This document shows, in pieces, positions 44,194 through 54,975 of a DNA stretch of 64,000 nucleotides. This DNA comes from Charina bottae (taxonomy: Eukaryota > Chordata > Lepidosauria > Squamata > Charinaidae). The translations under genes and the position numbers were made by a program. The DNA is taken from assembly GCA_023362775.1 (NCBI GenBank), contig JALMGJ010000017.1, positions 20,727,501 through 20,791,500 of the forward strand, written 5' to 3'. Below the pieces are notes generated by a model. The model was given only the letters and a program-made list of their open reading frames with translations, did not search any database and had not been told where the DNA came from. The first letter of the stretch is position 1. Each line of letters starts with the position of its first letter.

Positions 44194-46611
44194 GCAGGAT
44201 GGAAAATCAAATTGGATATGCACTTTCTTGACCATCCAAGTTAATTATCATATAAAGCAAAATGGTCTGAAATGTGACTAAGAATATAGAAAATACTGGA
44301 TGATTGCTCAAAATCATACTAGATCACATACCCAACAGATACTTGAACAATATTCAATCAAGGAAGTATAAGAGCAATGACAATGTTTTTTGAGATAGAT
44401 AATATCACATCTTAACAGACAAAGCACTATACTTTGAATGCTTAGAAAAATCAAAATCTGTATCTTTTGGAAATGGCTAGCTTAAGGAAAGACCTGATTC
44501 CAACTGTGTTTTCTCATGAAAGAATCAGAAATCGTACTAATGCAGTTCACAGTAATTGGAAGTCAGAAACTCAATCAATCAATCATTCAATAGCTTTGTT
44601 TGGAAGAACTTATCCAAAGTTTTAAGTCTATTTTCTATAACATCCACCATTTTAAACTTTTGACTAGGACTCTTTGACAAGTTGAATATTGTTCAACAAT
44701 GGGTTTAAATCTGAACAGTATTACTCTTTCAGTCCCAAGAATCTTTGGATTTCACATGGATACAGGAGTCCATGCTAAGCAAATCTATGAAGAAAAAAAG
44801 TTTCCTTTCAGATATAAAAAATATTGATAAGAGATTTATATTTCTATGATTACTCAAATGTTAGCATTCCCATAACAGACAGTGAAAAATAAATTGAAAA
44901 TATAGTAGCCATATTAATAAAGCTATAAATGAAGTCTGTTCACATTTTGAAAAAAAATGGTTTCAATAATCCAGTGCGTACCCCCACCACCATATATACT
45001 ATGTGTACAGACCAAAGCTGTTTCCAGCAATCAAATTTTTTTTTCTTTTGAAAGAACACATATGCTCCATGACATATTGTATTACATGGAGATGTGCAGG
45101 TGTTTCTGGTGATAACTGAGTTAACCAGATCTTCTATGAAAGCAAACTAAGTTTCAAACAGTAGAAACAAAAAAAAATCATGAATGAGAGATGTGTAAAA
45201 GTCATACATGTACATACAAGTGTTCACACAAAATATCAATGTGCAAACTCTTTATTGGGCTTGGCCTGGGAGTCTTTAATCACAATATTGGCCTTTTCTG
45301 GACTGACAGCCAAACAGATTATTAGAGGGAACTTATTTTCAGATTTACAGTCTTTAATAGGTACTAACGAATAAACCATGCATCAGAAATCACAGCTGTA
45401 CTGCTGTTCTCTTTTTGAATACATGTTGGATATTTATTTGTGTTTTCTTCTTCAAATATAATGGGAAGAGTAAAACAACTAAGTTAGTTCCCAGAGCTTA
45501 TATCTCACTGAAATCAACTGGGCTTTCACAATTGCCACTGATTGCAGTGAGATTTATTTGTGACCAAAAAAAGAAAAACAAACACCAATACTATTAAAAT
45601 TATAGCTTAGAGGAGTTTCTTTTTAATGTTTTCTATGATGCAGGAAATCATACTCTTAATAAAGATTATTGTGCCATGAAATTTGCATAAATATTCCTTA
45701 ATGGTATAAACACTTTTCAGGGCAATACAGGCTCTTTGAGAGTTCAGAGGACGTAAGGCTCCTCTAAGAGGCAAATGACACATTAAAATGGGAACAGGAA
45801 TTGGTGTGCTCTCAGGGCCACAATAAATGGCCTACCCACACTCCCCACTCCCTCACAGGACACATCCCCATGGTTTAGGCATAACAGTGCAGGAGGAGAC
45901 ATCCCTGCTCTATTCAGGGAACCTTGAGACATTCTCAGCACTTTGAAGTAGCAGGTTTCTAGTGAAAGGCAAGGAAAACCCTGAGGAACCACTACCTCAA
46001 GCCATGCCTCAGTGAAACCAACTTCTCTCTTCATTCTCAGAGACAGAGAGACTCAGCAAAAACCTTACAGGATGAACCATAACCTGGAGAGTCCTAATTC
46101 TTGCAGTAGAAAGTAAACATAGTTTTTTCCTCTTGAAATGCTAATGAAGCAGCTGGGATTATTTATAAAACAAAACAACAGGCAAACGAAGGTTGCTTAG
46201 TTCTTTCATCACTGCCAATTATCTGCAGCCATAGGGCCACATCTCAGATTAATAACATACAATCCTTAGCCTCACTTCAAAACCCTCAGTAAGAGATCCA
46301 TTCAGAACTTATATAACAATATCTGTCTTTTCCTAGAAGCTTGGAAAACAGAGAAGAGGAACTCAGTATTGATTACCCTTTCTTTTCCCACCATTTCAAA
46401 ACCAGAAGTGAAACCAAGTGGAAGAAAAGAGATCAGAATTGCAAGGGAACAGGAGCCTTTGCACTGGACAACTGTCAGGCATAGGAATGTAGCAAACATT
46501 TATTAGGATGGTATTTAGTGTACCTCTCAGTGAAATTAATATGGTTGGAGTTTCTCAAGATTAATGGTAGCTCTAGGTTTTAGAAGACCCTTATAAAAGA
46601 TACCTCTAATG
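44194..46611. other. KIF26B: Unique intron sequence
   Basis: Nothing recognised with confidence. 45783-46060 (minus) has a weak resemblance to an old LINE endonuclease start, but not enough to call. Confidence 0.4.
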
Positions 46612-46730
46612 CAGAGATGGGAACCTGTGACATTCAGAAATTGCTGAATTATAATTCCCAGGATCTCTCACCAGTAATCCTGACAGCTCTTGGGAGTTGT
46701 AGTTCAGCAACATCTGGAACCTCTTGCTGA
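46612..46730. mobile_element. Old MITE-like palindrome
   Basis: Inverted halves TTGCTGAATTATAATTCCCA and TGGGAGTTGTAGTTCAGCAA face each other at about 46640-46705. This common amniote relic carries the ACTACAACTCCCA motif. The superfamily is uncertain. Confidence 0.55.
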
Positions 46731-48263
46731 ATTAGTCTACTTTCTGTTAGATTCTATTCATACTACTTACTGATTTGCCCAATTTCTGGGCCCATGTATA
46801 TAGTTACCAAGAAGGAAAGTTTATGATAATGAATCTGTTCCCCTCACTGAGGTTCCTATTTGCATGCTCAGAGAGCTAAAAATGAACTAATATGCACAAT
46901 GAGATTATTATGGACAGCTAGAAAATTATATGAATCTAAGACATAAAATCTGAAGTACAAGTATATTTACATAATGAAAATGACAAAGAATAATAATAGG
47001 AGATACACAACAGGCGGAAACCCATCTGCAGGTTGCGGAAGAGGAAACCAGTTGACAACTGCATTGAAACCATGTTTTCCTTTAATCCTGCTGTTGTTAT
47101 GAATGTTAATGTAGGAAGTATGTTAATGTAAGATGTACATAAAGCACATTATCACTGCATTACACTTGAAATAAAGATTAAGATTTACCCTTCAAACACA
47201 ACCCAGAGGCAAGCAAACCAAGTCAGAGTCACAGAAAAGGCAACTTGGCCTGTAGGCTTCACAAATGTGTATTATGAATACCCCAAAATGCTTTCTAACA
47301 TGCCAACAATAAGAAGCCAAAATTATTCATGCCGAGGAGCAGACAGATCTTGATCCCTCAGTCTGTCAAGGCTGTCAACCCGAGCGGCGTTACAATAGTT
47401 AAATATATAATGGTACCAAAGAGTTGGAATGTCACCAATAAAAAAGAGACAAAACAGGTGCACACTGTCAAATTACCACATGCTTGGAAAGTCATGATTA
47501 TCACTATAACTATGGAATGCTACAAACCCCAGTAAAGGAAAGCTACTGAGCATGACAGCTGCTGCTCTCAACCTGCAGGGATGGAGGCCGGGGGTGGGGG
47601 TGGGGGATTAAGAAGAGATATCCAGATCAAGACAACAGAGGTAAAAGAAGTTATTAAGGGAGAAGAAGGTAATCTGGCTAAATGAACAGACTATTTGGAG
47701 ATTAGACACACTAAAACAAAGTAATGGAGGGAAAGCAAACAAATAAAATCTTCTAGACTGAAGATTGTTTAATTAGACTAGGAGAAACGTGGACAGGAAA
47801 GGGATTGGGGTGAGAAATATGTACAACAATTGGTTGTATGGTTCAAAAGAGCAGCTGAATTTTTTTAAAGAAGTAAAAGGGAACAGATTACAGCTATAAA
47901 TTTGCAGAAAGGTAACAACAGGCACCCTCTCCAAATAACTTTTATTTTCATTTTATGAAATAAATCTGCATCACTTTTATTTGCAGAAATATAAGGGACA
48001 GCATGCCATGCAATAGTATTCTACCAAACAGCTCATTAAGCAGCAGAGCTTTCAAACAGATCAGGCTATCCATATTAATGTTTTGGCAGGACTGCCTTGA
48101 GCCCCTGGTCAGGGCTATTAGCCAGAATCCTGGACTAGGGCTTGGAAAATCAAGGTCCAAATTCCTATGTAGCCAGGAAGCTCACTAGATGATCCTAGGC
48201 CAATCACTCTTTCACATTTTTTATCACACAGGGCTGTTGTAAAAATAAAACAAGCAGTGGAAG
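46731..48263. other. KIF26B: Unique intron sequence
   Basis: Nothing recognised apart from a G-rich run at 47590-47606. Confidence 0.4.
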
Positions 48264-48348
48264 GACCATGTTATACGTCGATGAAGGTTCTCAGTCATCC
48301 AGGTGGAATTGTCTGTAGCTTGAATCATGTCAACTGGATTTCTATTTT

Positions 48349-48397
48349 CTCAGTGGAAACGTTTCGCTCCTTATCCAAGAAGCTTCTTCAGTCTGAG
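48349..48397 (-). ncRNA. Hammerhead-ribozyme-like motif, left arm
   Basis: On the minus strand: helix I CUCAG, A, CUGAAGA, A, helix II GCUUCUU-GGAU-AAGGAGC, GAAAC, GUUU, CCA, then CUGAG closing helix I. The core nucleotides CUGANGA and GAAA are present. One extra A lies between CUGANGA and helix II. That PLE terminal repeats encode hammerhead motifs is established for other PLEs; activity here is inferred. Confidence 0.55.
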
Positions 48398-48588
48398 CAA
48401 AGTTTGTAAGGGAATCCTTAAATATGTTTCTAGGGTGGCTGTGTGACCTTACACCTGGGGCTAGGTCATGGTTATTTGAGATGTTTGGACTTAGAAATAA
48501 ACATCTCAAAATAACCATGACCTAGCCCCAGGTGCAAGGTCACACAGCCACCCTAGAAACATATTTAAGGATTCCCTTACAAACTTTG

Positions 48589-48637
48589 CTCAGACTGAAG
48601 AAGCTTCTTGGATAAGGAGTGAAACGTTTCCACTGAG
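48589..48637 (+). ncRNA. Hammerhead-ribozyme-like motif, right arm
   Basis: Same fold as the left arm on the plus strand. The closing pair of helix II is G-U in place of G-C (AAGGAGU before GAAAC). Core CUGAAGA and GAAA are intact. Confidence 0.5.
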
Positions 48638-48766
48638 AAAATAGAAATCCAGTTGACATGATTCAAGCGACAGACCATGTTATACCTACATCAACTTCCT
48701 GGATAAAAGGGAGGTCATAAATGTAATGAATGTTTGCTGCAAATTACACTTATTCACTATCCCACT

Positions 48767-50127
48767 GCAGTGCAACCACTTAAAAACACACTTCCCTGAG
48801 TTGAATGTGGCTCCTGGTAGCAATAAGAAATTACTTGCCATTCTCTTCTTCTGGGAAGATGATTATTATTATTATTATATACACAACAATGTGAAATCAC
48901 AGCTGCCAGTTCTTTAGCTCGTGTTGGCCTTCACTTGCATCGAGTTCTTCCCAAGAACCTAGGATGTCGTAATGTATCGGCGAATATATGTGCGGATCCA
49001 AGCAGTGTGCCCTTTTGTAATTGACAGATGGAAATTTTGTCAAGGTGCAGATTTTCTAAGTGCCGTCCAAGGTTTTCTGGTATGGCACCCAGTGTGCTGA
49101 TAACCACTGGGACCACTATGGCCGGTTTATGCCATAACCTTTCAACTTCGATTTTCAGATTTTGATACTTTGTGATCTTCTCCAATTCGTTGTCTTCTAT
49201 TCTACTATCCCCTGATATTGCCACATCAATTATCTACACTATCTTCTTTTCAACCAGAGTTAACTCTAGTGTGTTATGCACCAAAACTTTATCAGTTTGT
49301 ATTTGGAAATCCCACAGTATTTTAACCTGCTCATTTTCTACTACGTTTTTTATATTCCCACCAATTCTTCATTACTGGCAGATGATCATTTTTACAGATG
49401 TTTCAGTGAATCATTTTGGTGACTGTGTTATGTGGTTGGTTGTAGTCAGTTTCTGCTATCTTCTTGCATGAGCTGAGTATATGATCTACTGTTTCTTCTG
49501 CTTCTTTGCACAATCTGCACTTTGAATCATTTGATGATTTTTCAATTCTGGCCTTGATTGCATTTGTTCAAATAGCTTGCTCTTGAGCAGCCAAAATCAA
49601 GCCTTGTTTCTTTTTTTAATGGTCCAGTTGTAAGCCATTGCCAGGTTTTATCTTTATCCACTTTACCCTCGATCTTTTGTAAAAATTGACCATGTAATGC
49701 TTTTGCTTGCCAGCATTCTGTTTGTGCTTTCATTACATTATTTAGATATTCACGTTTTGTTTCCTGTACATTCAGTAAGTTCCAATTTTTAACTTGCATC
49801 AATGCTTGTTCTCGGCTGTCTGTTATATAATCAGCCAATGCATGCTTTTCTTCTTCGACAGTTTGTTTGACTTGAAATAAACCTCTGCCTCCATTTCTGC
49901 AGGGCAGGTATAATCTATCAACATCACTACAGGGATGTAATGCATAGTGAATAGTCATCAATTTTCTTGTTTTTTGGTCCAGACTGTCCAGTTCAGCTTG
50001 TATCCAGTTAATAATTCCAGCAGTGTATCATATCACAGGTTTGCTGTTGTTATCTACAGCTCTAGAATTTCCTGGTGGTCTTCTTTGGTCTGGCAAGGTT
50101 AATATAGGCAGTGCAACCACTTAAAAA
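48767..50127 (-). mobile_element. R4/Dong-like LINE, 5'-truncated, with 20-bp flanking repeat
   Basis: GCAGTGCAACCACTTAAAAA occurs at 48767-48786 and 50108-50127, framing 48787-50107. The minus-strand protein is broken but legible: DRLYLPCRNGGRGLFQVKQ, then TWQWLTTGPLKKETR, a zinc-knuckle-like CRLCKEAEETVDHILSSC near 49500, and a C-terminal IAISGDSRIEDNELEKITKYQ, ERLWHKPAIVVPVVISTLGAIPE. The order (RT C-terminus, CCHC, C-terminal endonuclease region) fits LINEs with a restriction-like endonuclease. An (AAT)n tract at 48859-48880 looks like the LINE 3' tail, leaving 72 bp between it and the left repeat. Confidence 0.7.
48931..49961 (-). pseudogene. R4/Dong-like C-terminal protein, two open pieces
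   Basis: Open pieces at 49542-49961 (139 codons) and 48931-49224 (97 codons) are separated by stops. The first holds the post-RT region (EREQALMQVKNWNLLNV-like sequence, KALHGQFLQKIEGKVDKDKTW). The second holds the end of the endonuclease domain (LEKITKYQNLKIEVERLW, LGAIPENLGRHLENL, LLGSAHIF). The RT catalytic core is missing through 5' truncation. Confidence 0.65.
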
Positions 50128-50452
50128 GGTAAAGGGTTCCCCGCACATTTGTGCAGTCGTGTCCGACTCTAAGGGGCAGTGCTCATCTCCGTTTCTTAGC
50201 CGAAGAGCCAGCGCTGTCCGAAGACGCTTCCACGGTCATGTGGCCAGCATGACGCATGCGGAACGCTGTTACCTACCCACCGAAGTGGTACCTATTAATC
50301 TACTTGCATTTGCATGCTTTCAAATTGCTAGGTTGGCAAGAGCTGGGGCGAGTGCGGGAGCTCACTCCGTCACGCGGGGCTAGGGATTCGAACCTCCGAA
50401 CTTGCGATCTTCCGATCGACAAGCCTGGCATCTTACCCGCTGAGCCACCACT
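50128..50452 (-). mobile_element. Sauria SINE
   Basis: Same layout as 43854-44186 in minus orientation, from AAAGGGTTCCCCGCACATTTG (tail) to GCTGAGCCACC (head). It abuts the right repeat of the R4-like insertion. Target-site duplication unclear. Confidence 0.88.
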
Positions 50453-50929
50453 TACCCAACAGGAAATGATCTTGTTGGTTAGGATGATGGGAGTACAGTA
50501 TAGCCCAATACATTTCAAGGGCCACATGCATAGAAATTTAAGTTTGTACTCTCTCCCTTTAAGTTGGTTTCTACCCCACTGGCATTTGATAGAAACTCAG
50601 TAGTATTTCATTTGCAACAAGCTTCAGTGCCTAAGGGCTCATGCAAATTGAGACTGTCACCTTTTGTTTAAAAAAAAAGAACAGCTTTGCCCTTAAGAGA
50701 AGATTAGTACTGTGACAGATTTATGAAGTTCCTAAATTGCAAAGCTGATCTCTCCATCCTATACTCTGTAGTGCCTGAATGAAGAGGGCTGCCTATACTT
50801 AGTAGACGCAGATTAAAAGCCCAAAACGTAGTAATACAATTAAGTTTTCTTTGTGAATTCATAAAAACAAAAGAAAAAGAGATTGATTATTTGCAATACA
50901 GCACAGTACCACAAAACTGATTAAAGTTT
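50453..50929. other. KIF26B: Unique intron sequence
   Basis: Nothing recognised. Confidence 0.4.
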
Positions 50930-51488
50930 TGTGGGCAGTTATGGGTGCTATAAGATCAGCACATGTGACACCTCTGCTGTGCGAGCTGCACTGGGTACCA
51001 GTTTGCTTCCGGGTCCAATTCAAGGTGTTGGTTATCACCTTTAAAGCCCTACATGGCATGGGGCCAGGGTATCTGAGGGACCGTCTCATCCCGATAACAT
51101 CGACCCGCCCCACCTGCTCATGCAGAGAGGGCATGCTTTGGACCCCTTCAACAAGAGAATTTCATCTAGCGGGGTCCAGGAGGCGAGCCTTCTCTGCGAT
51201 AGCACCCGCACTGTGGAACATCTTGCCCCCGGAGGTGAGGCTGGCCTCCTCACTCCTGACCTTCCGGAAGAGTCTTAAGACCTGGCTCTGCTGCCTTGCC
51301 TGGGAGAGGGAGGTAATAGTACCTCCTGGGGGTGGCTGGCCCCATAATGTCCTCCTGATAGCTGATTTTACCATCTCTTGGATTTTTTACCTATTTTCAT
51401 CTATTTATTGTTTTATTGTAATTTTATATGTATATGTTTTAACCATTATTATCCTGTAAACCGGCCAGAGTCCCCTATTCGGGGATAA
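50930..51488 (+). mobile_element. 5'-truncated L2 LINE
   Basis: C-terminal L2 protein, open to 51459: SAHVTPLLCELHWVPVCFRVQ, MGPGYLRDRL, SCREGMLWTPSTREFHLAGS and AIAPALWNILPPEVRLAS. It is close to 26460-27180. The tail GTAAACCGGCCAGAGTCCCC, GGGGATAAATTT runs straight into the GAAA microsatellite. Confidence 0.88.
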
Positions 51489-51491
51489 ATT

Positions 51492-51666
<175 letters not shown>

Positions 51667-52245
51667 CTGTATAAGGCCATATAAGGCTGTTTGATAATAC
51701 TGACCATTAACCATCAATTATCTAATTCCTTAAGTTCTTTTGTTAATACCATAAAAACCTTTCAGGAGAGCTTGGCAGGGCCACATGGACTAGCCTTGCC
51801 ACAGATTCTCTCTTTGGTGGAAATTGTGTGTATCTGCTGATCACATACTGCTGGCAGAGGGTGTGGCTAGCAAGCACATCAGCAACAGGTGAGATAGTCG
51901 ACGTGGTTTTGTAAAGCTCCTACACTGTACTTTCTTTTAATGCAACAGGAGATTCATCTGAACTTCCCAACTGCTTTTGTTTGGTAAGAGTTTAAGAAAC
52001 CCTTAATTACTAGCGATAGTAATTCATACCCTTATCACCACATGCCTGGTCTATAGCAATGTGTTCTATGCAGGGTTGCCTTTGAAAATGATTTGAAAGC
52101 TACAACCCATATAAGATGCAGTGGCCAAGCTGTTAGCCGGGGAAACTCACTCTCTTTTATTGGTTGCCAATTGGCTTCAAAGCCCAATTCAAAGTACTGG
52201 TCATTATCTATAAAGCCCTATATGGCACAGCCCTGGGTTACATTA

Positions 52246-52471
52246 AAGGTAAAGGTTCCCCCTGCACATTTGTGCAGTCGTGTCTGACTCTAGGGGCTGG
52301 TGCTCATCTCCGTTTGTTAGCCGAAGAGCCAGTGTTGTCCGAAGACGCTTCCACGGTCATGTGGCCGCATGACACGTGCGGAACGCTGTTACCTACCCAC
52401 CGAAGTGGTACCTATTAATCTACTTGCATTTGCTTGCTTTCGAATTGCTAGGTTGGCAAGAGCTGGGGCGA
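52246..52471 (-). mobile_element. Sauria SINE lacking its tRNA head
   Basis: Minus-orientation SINE from the tail (AAGGTAAAGGTTCCCCCTGC) to the body (GGTTGGCAAGAGCTGGGGCGA), where it stops. The whole insertion is framed by TGGGTTACATTA at 52234-52245 and 52599-52610, and GTTACATTA recurs directly at the truncation point (52472-52480). Confidence 0.85.
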
Positions 52472-52598
52472 GTTACATTATATAATTATATAATTATATA
52501 TTATAATTATAATAATTAATTATATTATATTATTAATTTTTAATTATTATTATTAATAATAATAATATATAATTATAAATAATTATATAATTATATAA
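52472..52598. repeat. AT-rich multi-palindrome
   Basis: Almost pure A/T with nested inverted repeats (TATAATTATATAATTATA, TTAATTATTATTATTAATAA). It lies between two copies of TTACATTA, downstream of the SINE. Confidence 0.85.
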
Positions 52599-53000
52599 TG
52601 GGTTACATTAGGGATCACTTTATCCTATATATAAATTAGCTACATAAATCAGAAAAAGAAATAAATAATTCTGCTCACCCTGTTTGAATATCTAGAGTAG
52701 GTCTTCTAAAGGTCTTGCTTTCATTAGAGGTGAGAGCAGCATGAACCAGAATGTAGGCCTTTTCTGTTGTTGCTCCCACATTATGGAATATGTTCCCCCC
52801 AGAGGTGCATTCAGGAAGGCTTTGGAAACTTTTCTGCTTAAATAGGTATTCAACACCTAGCTGATGTCTATTGGGCAATCATTTTTCATTATCTGTTAAT
52901 GTGTGGGTATGGTTAATTATGGGCAATGTTCATATGCTAGTGTCTTACTGAACATCATCCAGAGTCTTTTGAATGAATAATATAAAAATTAGTCTAAATA

Positions 53001-53370
53001 AACAGAATGTACTTCACTGAATTTCCTCAACTTGCCCCCCTATCAAGGCATTATTAACTGCAATTCCCAGAATACCCAACCAGCAAAAGAATTGCAGTAC
53101 TAATATATCTAGAGTGTACAAGAATTAGGAAGACAAAGCTAGCTGCAACTGAAAAGATCAGTTATCAGATCTCCCACCTTCTTTTTTTAGATTTAAAAAC
53201 CATACGGTAGAATAACAGGAGGTATCCACCTACTCTCCCTCATATCTTTTGCTTCCCCAAAGTTATATTACTTGCTAAGGAGAAATAGAGATGGATACCT
53301 AGATTGTATTCCTTTGAGTTATTTCTTCCAACGTTATTTGCAGTTTAATAAAGGGGTGGTTATTAGCAGG
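53001..53370. other. KIF26B: Intron, no clear element
   Basis: Contains one CTGCAATTCCCAGAATACCC stretch at about 53059, similar to the ACTACAATTCCCA relics elsewhere. Nothing else recognised. Confidence 0.4.
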
Positions 53371-53590
53371 GGCACGATGGCTCAGTGGTTAAGACACCAG
53401 GCTCGTTGATCGGAAGGTTGGCGGTTTGAGACCCAAGTGCCACGTGACAGAGTGAGCGATTGGCTCCCGCCCGCAAACCCCGCCCCCTTCCGCGCGATTG
53501 GCTCCCGCCCGCAAAACCCACCCCCTTCCGCGCAATTGGCTCCCACCCGCAAACCCCACCCCCGGCCCTCGAGTGATGTGATAAATGTCA
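53371..53590 (+). mobile_element. tRNA-SINE head fused to three promoter-like tandem repeats
   Basis: The head GGCACGATGGCTCAGTGGTT AAGACACC ... GCGGTTTGAGACCC is Sauria-like. The usual Sauria body is absent. Instead, three tandem units follow from 53456, then AGTGATGTGATAAATGTC and a stretch AAAATGGCCCTTGGG ... AAAGGTTCCCCACCCCTG that looks like a hAT end. Confidence 0.6.
53456..53567 (+). repeat. Three tandem 38-bp units with CCAAT and GC boxes
   Basis: Units at 53456-53493, 53494-53531 and 53532-53567. Each contains ATTGGCTCC, an inverted CCAAT box, and a CCCGCCC or CCCACCC GC-box core. The units are 85-95% alike. Confidence 0.9.
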
Positions 53591-54702
53591 AAATGGCCCT
53601 TGGGATAAAAAAGGTTCCCCACCCCTGCCATATACCAAGGTTTTTTATTTTCTTTGTTCCTCTTCTTCATGCAGATTTTCCAGTGTACAGATCACATTTG
53701 ATGCAGTCTTTTTACCTCTCCATCACCACACACCCTAATATTTCATCCTTTGCTCTCTCAGTTCTAGACATAATTTCTACTTATCCAACCTACATAGACA
53801 CAAACCTTTCTGCCTCCAGGCTGATCTCATTCCTTATTCCACCTTCTGATCACATTGGCCCCACATGCCCCCTTGTTAACCCACATCTTCAGTTTTGAAC
53901 TGAGTCTCCCACTCAGCATCATTGTTGTTTCCTGTGCTGATCAAAATTTTCTCCTGTCTAAAATTGCCTGTTTCTCATACCCCTCCCTCCAATCTGATCA
54001 CTCAATCCTCCAATATTCTGTCTATTAACCTCCCTGACATCTCCACTGCTGTCAGCCTTTAGTATCCCTCCCTTCTAAGACTGCCACCTGCAAAGATATT
54101 CAACTCACATACACATACCCCACCTCCTACACACTGCAGGTCTCTTATCTAATCTCCCTTTCCTCATATATTAGTACCCTGACTTTCCCAGGTACATTCT
54201 TTATTTGCTTTGCCTCCCCTCAAAATGTAAACTCTTCATGACAGTAAGCCTTCTCTCCTCTGTGTTCATAAAGTCCTGAGAAAAATGTACAAAGCTATAT
54301 TAGAGCTATGGCTTTCTGAGACTCATTTTTTATTATTTGGATTAAGCATGTCCTTCAAGCTACATATAATTCTCCCCTCCCTTCAAGTGTTAGCACAGAA
54401 TGGAATATGAGCCAAGCAAACGCTATTTTGCTTGCTATTCATGAGAGAAAGAGAAGGCCACTTAAGAGTGGTGAAGGAAACACAGTGATACAATATGCAG
54501 TAATGCTACCAAGCCTAAGTTGGCATTGCAGTCTGCTACTGAAATCTTCCAACTGGCTATGCATGCAACCCAAGGGGCTGACTAGAGTAACTAATAAAAC
54601 AATATTCAGGCAGTGCATCCAAGGATTTCACCTATTATTGCAAGAGAAACTGGGGCACCATCATGTGTACAGTCCAAGAAACTGACTGTGATACTATCCA
54701 AA
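53591..54702. other. KIF26B: Unique intron sequence
   Basis: Pyrimidine-rich in 53640-54290; no family recognised. Confidence 0.4.
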
Positions 54703-54788
54703 ATGTTGAAGATAATGTTGATGAAGGTTCTCAGTCATCCAGGTGGAATTGTCTGTAGCTTGAATCATGTCAACTGGATTTCTATTTT

Positions 54789-54837
54789 CTCAGTGGAAAC
54801 GTTTCGCTCCTTATCCAAGAAGCTTCTTCAGTCTGAG
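54789..54837 (-). ncRNA. Hammerhead-ribozyme-like motif in the PLE tail
   Basis: Minus strand: CUCAG, A, CUGAAGA, A, GCUUCUU-GGAU-AAGGAGC (7 bp with a tetraloop), GAAAC, GUUU, CCA, CUGAG. Helix I pairs CUCAG with CUGAG. Helix III would be very short, as in minimal type I hammerheads. There is one unpaired A more than the textbook core between CUGANGA and helix II. Confidence 0.58.
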
Positions 54838-54975
54838 CAAAGTTAGTAAGGGAATCCTTAAATATGTTTCTAGGGTGGCTGTGGGACCTTGCACCTGGAG
54901 CTAGGTCATGGTTATTTGAGATGTTTATTTCTAAGTCCCTTTATCATCCAAAGGAGGATCGTTAAGATTACCTTG

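Larger units (their letters stand above)
48264..48685. mobile_element. Penelope-like palindrome with 13-bp target-site duplication
   Basis: GACCATGTTATAC occurs at 48264-48276 and 48673-48685. Between them, 48277-48672 is made of two copies of the same PLE tail in opposite directions, meeting near 48482-48505. Each arm matches the tail of the element at 54718-55465. The left arm has the complete 3' terminus (GATGAAGGTTCTCAGTCATCC); the right arm lacks its last 35 or so bases. No ORF remains. Confidence 0.9.
52020..53000 (+). mobile_element. Old L2-like LINE fragment split by a SINE
   Basis: The left half reads like L2 (AATTCAAAGTACTGGTCATT, ATAAAGCCCTATATGGC). The right half, from 52611, has GGCCTTTTCTGTTGTTGCTCCC, ATTATGGAATATGTTCCCCCC and a tail CATCATCCAGAGTC...AATAATATAAA. 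It is heavily diverged. The Sauria SINE and AT-rich tract at 52246-52598 separate the halves. Confidence 0.6.

Noticed and set aside
45783..46060. Minus-strand frame with FTEAWLEVVVPQGF, like a LINE endonuclease start
   Set aside because: Only one short motif-like stretch; no following endonuclease blocks, so not listed as a LINE.
48277..48672. CRISPR-like or MITE origin for the 400-bp palindrome
   Set aside because: Arms match the PLE tail at 54718-55465, and the 13-bp target-site duplication fits retroposition.
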